Origin: Adiantum capillus-veneris
Taxonomy: Eukaryota; Streptophyta; Polypodiopsida; Polypodiales; Pteridaceae
Assembly (NCBI GenBank): GCA_014529385.2
Contig: CM043959.1
Coordinates: 12,900,809 to 12,964,808 of the forward strand
Direction: 5' to 3'
Length of the DNA stretch: 64,000 nt
Part shown: piece after piece, positions 11,170-24,105 of the stretch
Position numbering within the stretch: position 1 is the stretch's first letter
Layout: each line of letters opens with the position of its first letter
The notes under the pieces: generated by a model
What the model was told of the DNA's origin: nothing
Database searches by the model: none
The model's input: only the letters and a program-made list of their open reading frames with translations
Program-made: the position numbers and the translations under genes

Positions 11170-14100
11170 AAATTAAGCTCCAAAGGAAACTCCACCACTT
11201 GTCCAAGCTAGGCTCCATGAAGCATGGAGAGCAGCTAAGATCCCCCACTTGTCCAAGCTAGGATCCATAGAAACATGGAAAAACCATATATATGTTGGAC
11301 ATGGGGAGTTTTGTTTCAAGGTCCACCACTTGTCCAAGTTAGGCTCTATTGAAACATGAAAAAACCATATATATGTTGTACATAGGGAGTTTTGTTTAAA
11401 GATCCACAACTTGTCCAAGCTAAGCTCCATTGAAACATGGTGTAAAGAAAAGCTTCACCCCTTCTCCAACCTAAGCTTCATTGATAGTAGCTCATTTAGT
11501 TCAAAGGTCCAACACTTGTCTAACCTCTAGAGAGAGGTGCAAGGAAAGATCTCTATCTAAGCTAGGTGTGGGGATGTTTGGTCTTGAGATTCAATTGAGA
11601 CATGGAGAGAAGATAAGTTCCACCACTTGTTCAAGCTTGGATCAATTGAAACAAGGAGAGAAGCATGCTCCACTAGTTGTACAAGCTAGGCGTGGGGATG
11701 GAGAGAAGCTCCACTAGTTGTGCAAGCCAGGTGTGGGGATGTTTGGTCTAGAGATTCGTTGAGACATGGAGAGAAGATAAGTTCCATCACTTGTCCAAAC
11801 TTGGATCAATTGAAACAATGAAAGAAGCAATCTCCACCAGTTGTACAAGCTACACTCCCATCAAAACGTGGAAAACCCCCTATTTTGAACATGAGGGCTT
11901 TTCTTTTTGTCAACTTAACTCCATTGAAACATGGAGAGAAGCCAAGCTTCATGAAAACATGAAAACCCCGTGACAATTTTATTGTACATGGGGTTTTGGT
12001 TCCAAGGTCTACTACGTGTCCAAGCTAGGATCCATTCAAGTATGGAGAAAAGAAAATCTCAACCACTTCTGGGAATCTTGAGGGGAATAAGTAAACCCAA
12101 TTATATGATGTACATGAGTAGTTTTATTTCAATGTCGACCACTTGTCCAAGCTAGGATCTATTAGAATATGGTGAAAGATTCAAAGGTGAAAGGTAAATT
12201 GGTTTCCTAAGCTAGGCAAGAGGAGGTTTGGTCTCAAGATCCATTGAAACATGGAGAGAAGCAAGCTTTACCATCTGTCCAATCTAGGTTCCATTACAAA
12301 GTGAAAAACCCATGCTATGCTGTACATTGGGTTTTTTGATTTGAGGTTCACCACTTGTCCAAGCTAGATAGATAGTCAATGGTTTAATCTAATAGTCCAC
12401 CATGTGTCCAAGCTACACTTCATGGATTGTAGGTTATTTAATCTTATAGTCCACCATGTGTCCAACATAAAACATGTAAGGTGTACTGCTTGTCTAAGAG
12501 AGGCATCGAGAAATAATAGAAGGTCCAACACTCATCCATCCTAGTTGCTAGTAGAATGGGTGGTTCATTGAAACATAGATGTAAACTAAGCTTCACCACT
12601 TGTCCAAGGTAGGCTCTACCCTTAACATGGAGAGAAGAAAGCTAGGCTCCACCCTAAACATGGAATATCCAAGCTCTCGTGTACATGGGGGTTTTTCTTC
12701 CAAGGTTTACCACTTGTCCAAGCTTGGATACATTGAATCATGGAGATAATAAAATCTCTACCACTTCTTCAAGCTAAGCTACATAGATAATAAGTGATTT
12801 ACTCTAATCTAAAGATTCATCACTTGTTTGTTGACCTTTAGAGAAGAAAGGTGTACGAATTCTTTAAGGTAGGAAAAGGGAAATAATAGGAGGAAAGATG
12901 GAAGCAAATCTCCACCATCTTTCCTATCTTTGATTTTTTCAAACATGGAGAGAAGCAAGATTCACCGGTTCCATAAAAACTAGGACATAAACAAGCTTTA
13001 CCACATTTACAACGTAGGCTCCATTATAAGATGGAAAACCCATGCTATATTGCATAGTGGGTTTCTTGTTTGAAGGTCCATTGCTTGTCCAAGCTAGCCT
13101 TAGCCTTAGAGATTTCAGATGTACAAGGTCCACCACCTGTACATTCTAGTATCTAGGTACAAGGTCCATACTTGCCCATTCTAGTATCTAGGTGCAAGGT
13201 CAACTTGGAAGGCTATTATCTTGTGTGTTTTTTTTTTCAACCTCCTAGATAAACCATGATATGTTGTCCATGAGGAGTTTTGTTTGAACTCAACCACTTG
13301 TCCACGCTAGCTGTATTGGAACATGGATAGAAGCAAAGCTCCACCATCTATCCCATCTATGCTTCCTTGAAGCATGGAGAGAAGAAGGCTCCAACACTTG
13401 GCCAAGCTAGGCTCCATTGAAACTAGTAAATAAGCAATCTTTACCACGTGTCCAAACTAAGATCCATTAAAAGATGGAGATAACTAGGCTATGTTGCACA
13501 TGGTGTCTCTTGTTTGGAGGTCCACCACTTGTCCAAGCTACACTTCATAGATAGTATGGATCCGTCTTATAGTCCGCAATGTGCCCAACCTTAGAGATAA
13601 AAATTTTATCGCTTGTCCAAGATGGGCATGGAGAAATAATACAAGGGCCACCACTTGTCCATCTGAGTATCTAGGTGCAAGATCCAACATTGTATCTTGA
13701 ATGGTTTTTTTTTTCATCACTTGGATAACCCATGATACGTTGTCAGGAGAGGTTTTTTTTGAAGGTCCACCACTTTTCCAAGCTAGATCCATTGGAACAT
13801 GCATAAAAGCAAAGCTCCACCATCTGCTCCATGTAGGTTTCAAACTCCACCACTTGTCCAAGCTAGGTCCATTGAAATAACTAGAGCACCAAAGATCCAT
13901 TGCTTGTCCCAGCTAGGTTCCATTCAAGCATATAGAAAAGAAAGCTTCAACTTTTGTCCAAGATAGGCTGGATTGAAACACAAAAAAATCGATGATATGT
14001 GGTACATGGGGTGTTTTGGTTTCAAGGTCTACGACGTGTCCAACTTTTGATTCAATGAAACATAAAGAGAGGTAAAGCTCCACCACTTGTCCAAGCTAAG

Positions 14101-14450
14101 CTCCAATGGAACATAGAGAGAAGAAAAGCTCCACATTGGATGTCCAAGCTAAGATACATTGAAACATAAAGAGAAGCAAAGCTCCATCACATGTCCAAGC
14201 TAGGCTCCACAGAAACATGGAGTGAAGAAAGTGCCATCATTTGTCCAAGGTCCATGAAAGCAAGCTCTATCGTTTGTCCAAATTAGGATCCATTAGTAAA
14301 TGGAAAACCCATGCAATGTTGTACACTCGGTTTTTTGTTTCAAGGCCCATGTATCAATGGACTATGTCTAGTAGCATGGATGGTTTTGGCCTAGAGGTCC
14401 ACCACTTGTCCAACCTACACTCCATTGTGTTATGGAAATTTTAGTTTGAA
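11170..14450. repeat. Degenerate minisatellite with a hairpin in each unit
   Basis: More than 40 imperfect copies of a core close to CCACTTGTCCAAGCTAGG followed by CTCCATTGAAACATGGAG fill about 3.3 kb. The second half is an inverted repeat: arm CTCCAT, loop TGAAAC, arm ATGGAG. Two unit types alternate irregularly: a short unit of roughly 45-55 bp, and a longer one of about 80 bp (clear between 11241 and 11410) that adds an AAAACC..ATGTTG.ACATGGGG-TTTTGTTTCAAGG segment. Copies are all in one orientation and well diverged. Several ORFs seen here (for example 11430-11173 on the minus strand) are by-products of the repeat. Confidence 0.9.
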
Positions 14451-14730
14451 AATATCCACATGTCCTTCCTAAATTTTGGTTAGATTCAAATTTCTTGCTT
14501 AAATTCAAGTTAATCTTCCTAAATTTAAATAATTCCACCAATTTCATATTAAAGTCAAGGTCACTATCTTGCATAAATTCAAATATTCCAAATTCAACTT
14601 CAAACTCAAGTTTACTATAATGGATGCGATTATCCTGCTTGAATTCAAAATATCCCACCTAGTATCCAATTATCCCGCCTAAATTCAAATTGGCCCATCT
14701 TGAATCACATTTCTTGCACCTAAATTCGAA
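14451..14730. repeat. AT-rich short-period repeat
   Basis: Repeated CCTAAATTCAAAT-like phrases at a loose 20-45 bp period follow the minisatellite directly. No coding signal. Confidence 0.55.
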
Positions 14731-15225
14731 CAAGATCCACCACCTATCCAACCAAAAATAGCAAGAGAAATCCTAACAGTAAACATCCATCGCATGTCTA
14801 GCCCACGTACTCTTTGTTTACTTTTCAGATTTTCAACCATTTATGTCCATTAGACATATCACCATACTACATTAGTTTGGTTGAGAAACAAAAGTTACAA
14901 ACAAATTAGAGGAGAGGCAACTCAGCAAGGATCCACCATTTGCAACAAAAATCGAGTTAGAAGTAGGTCCACTTGCAAGTTTACTATCTATAAACTATAT
15001 GTACGTATTTTTATTAAATGTAGCAACGTATCTAAGAAAGACAAGATTCAAAATTTGTGCATCTACATATGTGCAAGAGAGAGAGAGTAGACAATAGTCC
15101 AACTTTGTGTGTGCGTGAGTGTGTGCATGTGAGATGGGGATGGAAATAACACTAGAAAGCTCAAACCCTAAATTGTGTATCTTTGTGCAAAAAAAGAATG
15201 ACAGAGAACCTTTGATTACACATGG

Positions 15226-15282
<57 letters not shown>

Positions 15283-16640
15283 CATGAGAGCGAGATGGCA
15301 ACCTTGTATCAAAGCTGTCTATGATGGAAAACCTTATGGTGTGTTGTCTGCAATGTCTGTGACTTCTGCTATATCCTTGTTGTCTACGATGACCTAGACA
15401 ACCTGTGTGCCGTGTGCTATGTGCGATGGCGACCTGTGTTTTGTGTGTTGTGCATGATGGCGACCCCTCCGTTGTGTGTATTTCTCTGTGTTTTTTGCGC
15501 GTACGCACTTTCTACGTGGGTGAAAATCATGGAATGCCACGTAAGCAAATAACACTACCCCCATAAGATTAGAAAGAATAGTTTTTTTGAAAAAAAGGCA
15601 TGGAAAACGGCCCTTTTCCGGAGCTCATAACTCAAAATTTAATGAGAATTTGAAGAGCCTTGTGAGTACATAAAATGTTGGTCTTAAAAATATCTACAAT
15701 CATTGTGAGATCAAACTTTTTGAGTTTTGATTTCCTTTTTTTATAAATTAGCCCACAAGTTTCAAAAGTCTAGAGAGAGAAGAAAATACAAGTATTTTCT
15801 TACTATTGCTAGACTTAATAGCCTCAAATGGAGCTCGAAACAAAAAATTCTCAAGATGCTAAAAGAGACAAAGTTGTTCTACATTAGAAGGACTACATTT
15901 CATTCGTACAATTTGTTTTTTGATTCTTTCATTAATGTGCTCAAATTTTCCCACAAAAGAGGCTCTCGGAGAGGTCTAGAGAGAGTGTAAAAATATATAA
16001 AAACTATAATTTTCCCATGTGTTTATAATGGTCTAAAATGCCATTGAGATTTTTTATACTGGTGGATTCGTTATTATATTGCCCTTGAAAATTTCACAGA
16101 TCCCTTTGAGATCCATTTGATTCTCCTCATGTGGAACAAAAGCTCTTCATATCGTGAGGATTCAAACCATGGTGGCGATTTTACAAATTATTCATCGCTT
16201 TGACCATCCCAACTAGAGCTTCTCGATGCCTCACAATTGAAGCCTCACATATATTTTTAAACAATACATGCACTTGTCCTACCCTCCACGCCTGGAGCCC
16301 TTCATGCTTTGCCCCGTCTTCGTCTCGCCCTTACCTTGTGCCTCCTGCCTGCGCCCCTTGCCTGACGTAGCACGGCCCTTTACCCTCCTGAGAGTGCTCG
16401 CATCTTCACAGATTCTTATAACATACAATTTTTTGAAATCGTGTAGACATACTGGTCTAAAAACCACTTTTTCAACATTAATTATATGCATATTTTAAAA
16501 AAGTTTATTATTGAGCAACAAGCTAACTCGGATAACATTTTTCGGAGCTTTTATTATAAAAACACTTATTATTTTTATGAATCGGGAATGAACTCCTACT
16601 TTCCAGATAAACAGTGTAATTGATGAGCTGGGGCTACAAG
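14731..16640. other. Unassigned intergenic or LTR-like DNA
   Basis: I see no conserved coding sequence or RNA gene. It contains the GA microsatellite at 15231-15281, a GT-rich flank and AT-rich stretches. Its right part may belong to the U3 of the P-b 5' LTR, whose left limit I cannot place. Confidence 0.4.
15231..15281. repeat. (GA)n microsatellite
   Basis: About 51 bp of uninterrupted GA. Any ORF through it gives an artificial Arg-Glu or Leu-Ser repeat. Confidence 0.97.
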
Positions 16641-17416
16641 GTTCCAGATTGTATCAACCTATCTTTAGTTAGAGCTCCCAGACTATTAGTTTTGACCACA
16701 AAAACTTTGGCTAAGGTATAAAAGCCAATTTTTGTAAGTATTTTATAAGTTTTGGATAATGAAACACAACACGAGCTAACGACGCTCACTTATCTCCTTC
16801 TCGCGCTTTCTACTCCCTTCCCGATTTGTCACATTGCAGTGCAGCCTGTTGCATTGCAACCGCAGGTAAGAGCTCTATGCATTGACGTAAGCATTTCATG
16901 GTATTCCATAGCTTTTGACGTCATCGACCCGCGGAATAATTTCATCATAAGTAGGAATTTAAGCTTCAAAATAATAAACTAAGTATAGGCAGGGTATTGG
17001 GACATCAATGCTAAGCATTTAGATGCATTCTGGGTCAAAAACGACTAGGTCAAAAACTCACTGCTGCTGTTAATAATCACGATTTTTGCACTTGACCTGA
17101 AGTGAGAATTGAGTCCATAAGGATGTGTGCTTAGGTCTTATAAACATGTTCTAGAAGTTTCGTAACATTTGGATGTCGTTTGATACTGTAATGAATGTGA
17201 TTTGTTTGCCGTGAGCGACTAGCTTTTGGTGATTTCTATCATTTGAGTGTAGCTTGAATTAGATGCGAGTTGTTTGTTGTTTTCCAAGATATTGACAACC
17301 TCTTGTAGCCTCTATGCACTAGTCAAGTCAGCTTCATCCCATGGATTGACAATTATATTTGTGGTTCTTGCTATGTTTGCAATAAGATAAGAGTGAGATT
17401 AGACACTCGTCCCACA
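16641..17416 (+). repeat. 5' LTR of P-b (promoter to U5 end)
   Basis: Ends in CCCACA at 17416, three bases before a primer binding site. It shares promoter and U5 landmarks with the P-a LTR on the opposite strand at 5307-6030. It holds a TATA box (16717-16724), a splice-donor-like GCAG/GTAAGAG at 16862-16872, and a degenerate copy of the P palindrome near 17069-17090 (GTTAATAATC, AC, GATTTTT). The left boundary is unknown, and no 3' partner is recognised before the window ends. Confidence 0.6.
16717..16724 (+). promoter_or_regulatory. TATA box of the P-b LTR
   Basis: TATAAAAG within GGCTAAGGTATAAAAGCC. The flanking bases are conserved in the P-a LTR, which supports a promoter role. Transcription would start near 16750, leaving about 115 bases before the splice-donor-like site at 16866. 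Confidence 0.6.
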
Positions 17417-17861
17417 TTTAGCACCGCTGCCGGGGATCGAAGAGACCTAAGCTAGGGAAAAACATGAGTACCTTGTGAAGTTATCCTTGAACTTCCTCTA
17501 GGATCACCTAGAGTCAATTTTTTTTTTCAAAACCGCATAGCTTAAGATTATCGTCTTTTGCTGTGTAGAGGTAGCTTCGAAGTAAGTGTACTTGCTAAAA
17601 ACCTTTTAGGATTGTAGGATTAGATTAGGATTTTGAGAATGATTGATGGACAAGACAAGTATTAAGATCAAGGCTAAAAAAACCATAAAAAATAAGAAAA
17701 CAAGTGTTTGTGGACACTTTCCGCAACCCCATTGCAGTAGAACCTAGGAGCAGGGTAAGTAGAATCCGAGGTGGGATCTCAGAAGATTGCTCTATCCAAA
17801 AGAATCAATTGTGATTTGTTTACGTGAAGTTGCAGAATTTCAGGTCTACGGCTAGAATTAG
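17417..17861 (+). other. P-b leader, left part, with primer binding site
   Basis: The primer site TAGCACCGCTGCCGGGGAT lies at 17419-17437 and differs from the P-a site mainly by a G-to-A at its second base. The rest resembles the P-a leader. The leader is interrupted at 17866 by element O and resumes at 40768. No ORF. Confidence 0.65.
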
Positions 17862-17866
17862 CACCA
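17862..17866. repeat. Target site duplication of element O, left copy
   Basis: CACCA directly before the LTR start TGTGAGGTCC. The identical CACCA lies at 40763-40767 directly after the other LTR. Confidence 0.9.
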
Positions 17867-20624
17867 TGTGAGGTCCCCACCCCATCGTATCAAACAACGG
17901 ATCTGATGGTAAACCTGGTGGCCACTAGATCTATAGCGGAAGCAAACAAAATGGTTCAGGGTTCAACTAGCGGACGATCTCTCATCACAAAGTGAGTCGA
18001 GTTCGAGCCTACTAGCAACGAGATCTAGCTCCACCTCGCAGGGGAAGCGTACTTAACTATCTAGCGATCCTAAGACCCACCTTCCAAGAGGAGAGAAACC
18101 CCGAGTGCCTTTTTCCCCATGTTTCAGAGGCACGTACTCTCGAGGATTCGCTGCTCTAGGGGCAATGAGTAATACCAATATCGAGTAAGCACTATGGGGA
18201 CAGAGAGTTCCCGACCAATCGGGACCACCCATCTCGTAGGCATTGGCAACCCGAGCCAAGCCCCCACTTTCCACCCCCACACTCACACTTCCTCGTGTGA
18301 CCTAATTACTACCACAAAGGTTGTTAACACAACATAGATATTCCTTGTTTAATTCCGAATCACATGGTTCGTTAAAACAGCCCTTCAACCAGTATTGCAA
18401 ACAACACCAAGACAGAATTCTAGTAAAAATTCTACTCAAACTTATTCATAAAAGTTCCAATGTTCTGGAGGTACAACATCCCCCCTCCAGCGAGAGTTCA
18501 CTCCTCCCGTTGTCGCCTAGCTGCCCATACAACTAGGTATGTCCACCGCATAGAAAGCACGTCATGGACACTCCCACTGCATAGAAAGCAAGTCGTGGGT
18601 ATCCACCGCATAAAAAGCAAGTCGTGGATTCAAGATCCCTAACGAGGAACTCTGCCCCCTGTGATCAGTAGGGGGGTCAGGACTGATTCAACATTGGAAA
18701 TAAAATGAACATGTAGAGCTAAATTTTCCCTAGCAAACATTCTTTCCTCTTGCAAACAGCATACCCATCAATCATTTCTTTCCTACTTTATACTTAAATG
18801 TACTATGCATTCAATGCCGAGGTTTCTGTCGGATTTCTCCAACATGTTCGGGGATATGTTCATTCCTAACTAATCGTATGCAATGTTAATTAAACAACTT
18901 GAATAGAAATTGGGACCTACCTCTTCCATTTCTTCGTCAATAGCCCGTGAGATGGCCGGTATTTTCTCGTCCATGAGAGACTTTCCTTTTCCGTTGACAT
19001 TGCTTGTTCCTGCCTCGCGGTCGTGGGCTCCACCGAAGCGAGTTCTCTTAACCGGGGCCATTTTTCTCACTACTTAAATGATAGACTTGAAAAAAAAAAG
19101 AGCTAAGGTCCGAGAGTAACATGACAAACCAATCGGCAGATTAGATTTATTAAAGACTCCTCCTTATGCACGAGGTTAGATTTTTCCCTTTTTGCCCTAG
19201 CAATTTTAAGGGTAATTCTGTATCCACCCTATGGGAAATGACTCTAAGGTTAATTACTTGGCTTAGATGATTAAGAAATTCAGAGTTTTTCTAATTGATT
19301 CACGAAAGATATGAAGTAAGCAAGCTCATTCATTTTCCTAGAGCAATATGAAGGTGCAGAGTGACCGCAGGCATGTGTGATGGAAAAACCTTCTTCTTAT
19401 TGGACTAATGACGGATTAATTTTCAGCCTTAATCGCATCTAAATGTGGGAGAAGATTAAGTATAATTTAATTACAACTCTATTGAGTAGTGAAAGATTGA
19501 ATTCTGACAAATCTACACTATTACTAGCTGACAATTTATTGACTATACCGCCTAGAGAGAGAATCTTTCCTAATCATGCATTAATCCTTGATTAAGGACG
19601 ATGAATGGCTGAATAAATTAACTAAATGAATGATAATTATGTAATGAAGTATAGCTATGAAAACTTAGAGAGCAGCTATAGAGAATTATAGCGAAAAGTA
19701 GGCATAATAGACAAGAATTATGAGTGGGTAATGATGAGATTAAGAAGAGCAGTAATTAAACCATAATTATCGTGATTAGGGGTTGAGAATCCTCTTAAAT
19801 TCCTGATGCAATGAATCCTCAAGATGGGAATTTCGGCAGCACCTCCCTCCTTGCTTCTCCTTCAAAAGCTGTGTGTGTGCCGGCAGCACCTTCCCAGTGT
19901 GTATACAGCTGTGTGAGTATGCAATGTGTGTGTGTGAGCATATATGTCTGTGTGTGTGTGTAGGCCTTTAAATAGGCTCCTACAGGCTGAAAATCGATTT
20001 GTGTTGCTAATTGCATGTGGATGAGCACTCAGTCCTTGCATGGCAAGTCCAGTTGCCTACCCACCAAGTGTCCAGTTGGCTCAGTAAACTGACTCTCACA
20101 CTGAGTTGCAGGCTTGGCAGCTTCCCCAAGACTCCCACAAAGCAAGAGGGTGCCCCCTAGCTGCTAAAGCAGTTCTGGAGTGGGCTGGGACCTGTTCCCA
20201 CACAGCCTCGGGCCCCCGGTGCCTCTCGGACAATTTTGTGAAAAATTGGTTTTAGGCTAAAACGGGCCATACGAGTCGGATTTTGATGCCGTAAATTGCT
20301 ATACTAAGCTCTAACTAAGACGTACGGGTTTGAGTAACTGCCATATTTAGCAGCCCTCGTGGTCCGAAAATGCATTTTTTTTAAATTCGGGATACGGGTG
20401 CAGATTTTCGAGACGGTCGAGACTGGACCGGTCGGGTGACCAAAAACTTACTATTTTTAGAAAATTTTCACAAAAATTATTTTAATTCATATTTTGAAGC
20501 TTTATAACATTCTAAACATCATGGCACTGACATAATCTGGAAAACTGCTAAAAATAGTAACTTATTCCATTGTATTCATTTCGTGGTACAAGGGTGCTCT
20601 TGTGATCGGGTCAGAGACCTTACA
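17867..20624 (-). repeat. 3' LTR of element O
   Basis: Starts TGTGAGGTCC and ends GACCTTACA on the plus strand, giving imperfect terminal inverted repeats. It matches 37992-40762 along its full length. A TATTTAAA box on the minus strand lies at 19967-19974, and a copy of the LTR exon lies at about 18921-19061. Other small ORFs inside are not called. Confidence 0.95.
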
Positions 20625-20635
20625 ACCTCCCCAAC
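20625..20635 (-). other. Polypurine tract of element O
   Basis: The minus strand reads TTGGGGAGGT directly before the LTR start TGTAAGGTC, as expected for the plus-strand primer. Confidence 0.75.
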
Positions 20636-20655
20636 GTGAAAAATTTGAGATGTCC

Positions 20656-23600
20656 TCATCTCAAGAATGAGTTTGGGTAATCTTTTAAGAGCGTCGATTC
20701 GTCCTCCCAAGTTGCATCTTCTTTAGGGTAATCCTTCCATTTTACTAGATGCTCCGTGATAGTTCTATTGCGTAACTTTCTTTCCCTTGTTTCAAGTACA
20801 TAGTCAGGTTGGAGCTCGAGAACTCCTTGTGTTGGCATGACTATCTGATCTGAGTCCAAGAATTGATCAGGATTGGGAATATAGGGTTTGAGTAAGCTGA
20901 CATGGAATACATCATGAACCTTCAAGTTTGCAGGTAACTTTAGCTTGTAAGCCTGGTTACTTACAACCTTAACAATCTCAAATGGTCCACAATACCTTGG
21001 GCTTAGCTTCTTGTATCTGCCTAGCGATAAATTGCTTTTCTTAGGTCGGACTCGAAGAACCTTATCTCCTTCCTTGAAAGTTCTATCTGTGCGGTTCTTA
21101 TCTGCATAGTGCTTCTGCCTATCTTGAGCTGCCTGAATGTCCTGGCGAATGGCTCTAGTCTGTGCTTCCATATCTTCTAACATCTTTCTAGAGGCTTCTA
21201 CTCTGATGGCTGAAAAGTTCAGTGGTGCTAAACAGTCCTGTCCATAAAGAGCTTTGAAAGGTAACATTCCAATGCTTCTGTGTTCGGAAGAGTTATAAGC
21301 ATATTCTACCAAAGGTAGATATTGTAACCACTTCTTTGGTTCTTGCGAACAATAGGCTCTGAGAATGTCCTCAATGACTTGATTAACTCTTTCAGTTTTC
21401 CCATCTGTTTGTGGATGGTATGCTGTACTGAAAGCTAATTGTGACCCAATAGATTGGAAAAGAGAAGTCCAAAATTTTGATGTAAACTTGGCATCTCTAT
21501 CACTGACAATGCGCTTGGGTAGACCATGTAGCCTGAATATATCCTTGATGAATACCCGACTAATATCTGAAGCAGTAAAGGTTGTCTTTACGGGTATTAG
21601 ATGAGCCACTTTTGTGAGCATGTCAACAACCAAGAAAACAGGATCATAACTTCCTGTAGAAGGTAACACTGTAACAAAATCCATACTGATGCATTCCCAC
21701 TTCATCTGGGGTATGTCAAGAGGTTGAAGTTGCCGTGGTAATTTGATCCTTTTGGCCTTTATCCGTTGACAAGAAAGACATTGCCTCACATAGCGAAGTA
21801 TGTCTCCTTTCATTCCAGACCAGAAATAACTCCTTCTGACGGCGTGAAGAGTTTTAGCATAGCCTGGGTGTCCGGATGTAGGGCTATCGTGTGCTTCATA
21901 TAGAATGGCCTTCTTTAAAGCTGGGTCTCTGGGTACACAGAGTCTATGTCTGTAGTAAAGACATCCTCCCATAAGAGAGTAATCTTTAGCTTCGGGCATC
22001 TTATTCTGCTGGACTAATGAAGCCATATGTTGGTACTCTGGATCTTCGAAGGATGCTTCTTTGATTCTATCCCAGATAGGGTTATTTGGAATAGAGATAG
22101 CTCCGAGAAACGATTTTTGGCTAAGACCATTTGCAACTGCGTTTTCCTTCCCTGGTCTATACTTTATGTCAAGGTCATATTCCTGTAATAGCTCTATGCA
22201 TCGCCGTTGTCGCATATTGAGAATGGGTTGAGTAAAAATCCACTTTAAACTTTTGTGGTCTGTAACCAACTGAAACTTGCGTCCAAGAAGATAATGTCTC
22301 CATAACTTCAGTGCATGTATAACTGCTAAAAGTTCCAGATCATGAGTGGGATAATTCTTCTCATGATCCCTCAGCTTTCGCGAAGTATACGCCACCGGTC
22401 TTCCTTCTTGAGTAAGAACTCCGCCTAGAGCAAACTTACTAGGCTCTGTCGCTACTTCAAATTCTTTACTGAAGTCTGGAAGCTTTAAAATATGAGCTGA
22501 GACCAAGAATTCTTTTAGCTTAGCAAAACTAGACTCGTGCTCGGTCTTCCAATCGATCCTCATTCCTTTCTTCAGGAGTTCCGTCAAAGGTGCAACAATA
22601 CGTGGATAATCCTTGACAAAAATCCTGTACCATCCCGTTATTCCAAGAAATCCCCTTACTTCGCTGACAGTGGATGGTTGAGGCCAGTCAACGATGTCCT
22701 TGACTTTGTCTGGGTCCACTGAAATCCCTTCAGCCGAAATGACAAATCCAAGATAGTTGACCTTTGGTGAGCAAAAAGTGCACTTGCTCTCTTTAGCGTA
22801 AAGCTGGTGTTCTCGAAGGAGATCAAGTACTTTGCGAACATGTTCCTTGTGATCTGCTTCATTGTTAGAATAAACTAGAATGTCATCAAAGAAAACCAAG
22901 ACAAAGTCGTCCAGGTAAGGTTTGAAAATATCCTGCATGAGTCGATTGAAGCTTGCAGGAGCATTTGCTAGACCAAAAGACATTACTATGAATTCGTAGT
23001 GTCCATACCTGGTGTTGAAAGCTGTCTTTGGAATATCTGATTCCTTGATCCTGATTTGGTAATATCCTGACCTTAGATCAATCTTTGTAAATATTTTGGC
23101 GCCATGGAGCCTGTCCAAGAGTTCGTCGATCCTTGGAATTGGATACTTGTTCTTGACAGTTACCTGATTCAGCCCACGGTAGTCTATGCATTGCCTTAAG
23201 GTCCCATCCTTCTTCTTCTGAAAAAGAACTGGAGCACCCCAAGGAGAAGTACTGGGTCGAATGAATCCTTGCTCAATGAGTTGCCTAAGTTGTTCTTTGA
23301 GTTCGATGGCCTCCGGAAGTGACATTTTATAAGGTCTTTTTGAGATAGGTTCACACCCAGGGATAGTCTCAATCTCATGATCTACCTCTCTGTGTGGTGG
23401 AAGATTCATAAGGTCTTCGGGGAATACGTCATCATACTCCCTCAGCCAGTCTGGTCGAAGTGATGTATCTGATTGGTCCACCTTATTGAGTTTAACTGCA
23501 TATATTTGCTGACCCTTCCTTAGTCCCTTCAAGAGTCTGCTGGCCTTAACTAGAATAGCCCTAGGTCTCCCATTTTCCCCCTGAATTAAGGCTTCATTAC

Positions 23601-24078
23601 CCAAGTTATCTGTAAATGTAAAGTTTCCTTGTGCACAATGGAGATGGGCCTTATTTTGCTTTAACCAGTCCATCCCTAGTATCCCATCAAAGAATCCTAA
23701 GGGTAAGGTTCGAAATTGGGCAGAAGTCGGGTGTCCCCCTAAATCAAAGTCAATTTTGCCTACAGAGTGTTGAGATACTACCTCCTTGCCGTTTGCTAAC
23801 TCGACAACTAGTTTGCTTGACGGATACTTATCTAGCTTAAGCTTTCTCATGCATTTGGGTGAAAGAAATGAAAGAGTACTGCCACAATCTATAAGGAAGT
23901 TAACTTGTTCACCTCTGAGAGATCCTGGCGTATGAATGACTGCGTATTGCTCGCAACCATTGGGATTGTCAATTGCAGCATGTAGGGTTGCTCTCTCCAC
24001 TGCTTCATCACCCACAGTTGGTTGTACCACTGCGGAATTCACTCTGGCAGTAGCTCCACGCCCTCGCCCTCTGTTCAT
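20656..24078 (-). CDS. Element O pol polyprotein (protease, RT, RNase H, integrase, chromodomain)
   Basis: An uninterrupted 1140-codon reading frame. In order: an arginine-glycine-rich start; the retropepsin block [13 protein letters not shown] near residue 63; RT with [23 protein letters not shown] and the catalytic FFDDILVY near 400; RNase H with the DHKSLKWI block and ending around [15 protein letters not shown]; the integrase zinc finger with CLSCQ, then MDF, SDRDAKF and TERVNQ as the DDE residues; and a terminal chromodomain with [16 protein letters not shown]. All catalytic motifs look intact. The same frame continues upstream into gag through one TAA (24106-24108), so this was one gag-pol ORF, and the first codon here is only the first ATG after that stop. 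Confidence 0.93.
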   Translation of the reverse strand: MNRGRGRGATARVNSAVVQPTVGDEAVERATLHAAIDNPNGCEQYAVIHTPGSLRGEQVNFLIDCGSTLSFLSPKCMRKLKLDKYPSSKLVVELANGKEVVSQHSVGKIDFDLGGHPTSAQFRTLPLGFFDGILGMDWLKQNKAHLHCAQGNFTFTDNLGNEALIQGENGRPRAILVKASRLLKGLRKGQQIYAVKLNKVDQSDTSLRPDWLREYDDVFPEDLMNLPPHREVDHEIETIPGCEPISKRPYKMSLPEAIELKEQLRQLIEQGFIRPSTSPWGAPVLFQKKKDGTLRQCIDYRGLNQVTVKNKYPIPRIDELLDRLHGAKIFTKIDLRSGYYQIRIKESDIPKTAFNTRYGHYEFIVMSFGLANAPASFNRLMQDIFKPYLDDFVLVFFDDILVYSNNEADHKEHVRKVLDLLREHQLYAKESKCTFCSPKVNYLGFVISAEGISVDPDKVKDIVDWPQPSTVSEVRGFLGITGWYRIFVKDYPRIVAPLTELLKKGMRIDWKTEHESSFAKLKEFLVSAHILKLPDFSKEFEVATEPSKFALGGVLTQEGRPVAYTSRKLRDHEKNYPTHDLELLAVIHALKLWRHYLLGRKFQLVTDHKSLKWIFTQPILNMRQRRCIELLQEYDLDIKYRPGKENAVANGLSQKSFLGAISIPNNPIWDRIKEASFEDPEYQHMASLVQQNKMPEAKDYSLMGGCLYYRHRLCVPRDPALKKAILYEAHDSPTSGHPGYAKTLHAVRRSYFWSGMKGDILRYVRQCLSCQRIKAKRIKLPRQLQPLDIPQMKWECISMDFVTVLPSTGSYDPVFLVVDMLTKVAHLIPVKTTFTASDISRVFIKDIFRLHGLPKRIVSDRDAKFTSKFWTSLFQSIGSQLAFSTAYHPQTDGKTERVNQVIEDILRAYCSQEPKKWLQYLPLVEYAYNSSEHRSIGMLPFKALYGQDCLAPLNFSAIRVEASRKMLEDMEAQTRAIRQDIQAAQDRQKHYADKNRTDRTFKEGDKVLRVRPKKSNLSLGRYKKLSPRYCGPFEIVKVVSNQAYKLKLPANLKVHDVFHVSLLKPYIPNPDQFLDSDQIVMPTQGVLELQPDYVLETRERKLRNRTITEHLVKWKDYPKEDATWEDESTLLKDYPNSFLR

Positions 24079-24105
24079 TCTTCCGCGTCCTCCTCTTCCA
24101 TTAGC

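Noticed and set aside
11170-14450. CRISPR-like array
   Set aside because: Repeats are imperfect, without unique spacers of constant length, and the context is a plant nuclear genome.
16268-16498. 76-codon plus-strand ORF in the unassigned region
   Set aside because: No recognised motif, no paralogue in the window and an overlapping antisense ORF of the same size; compositional artefact more likely.
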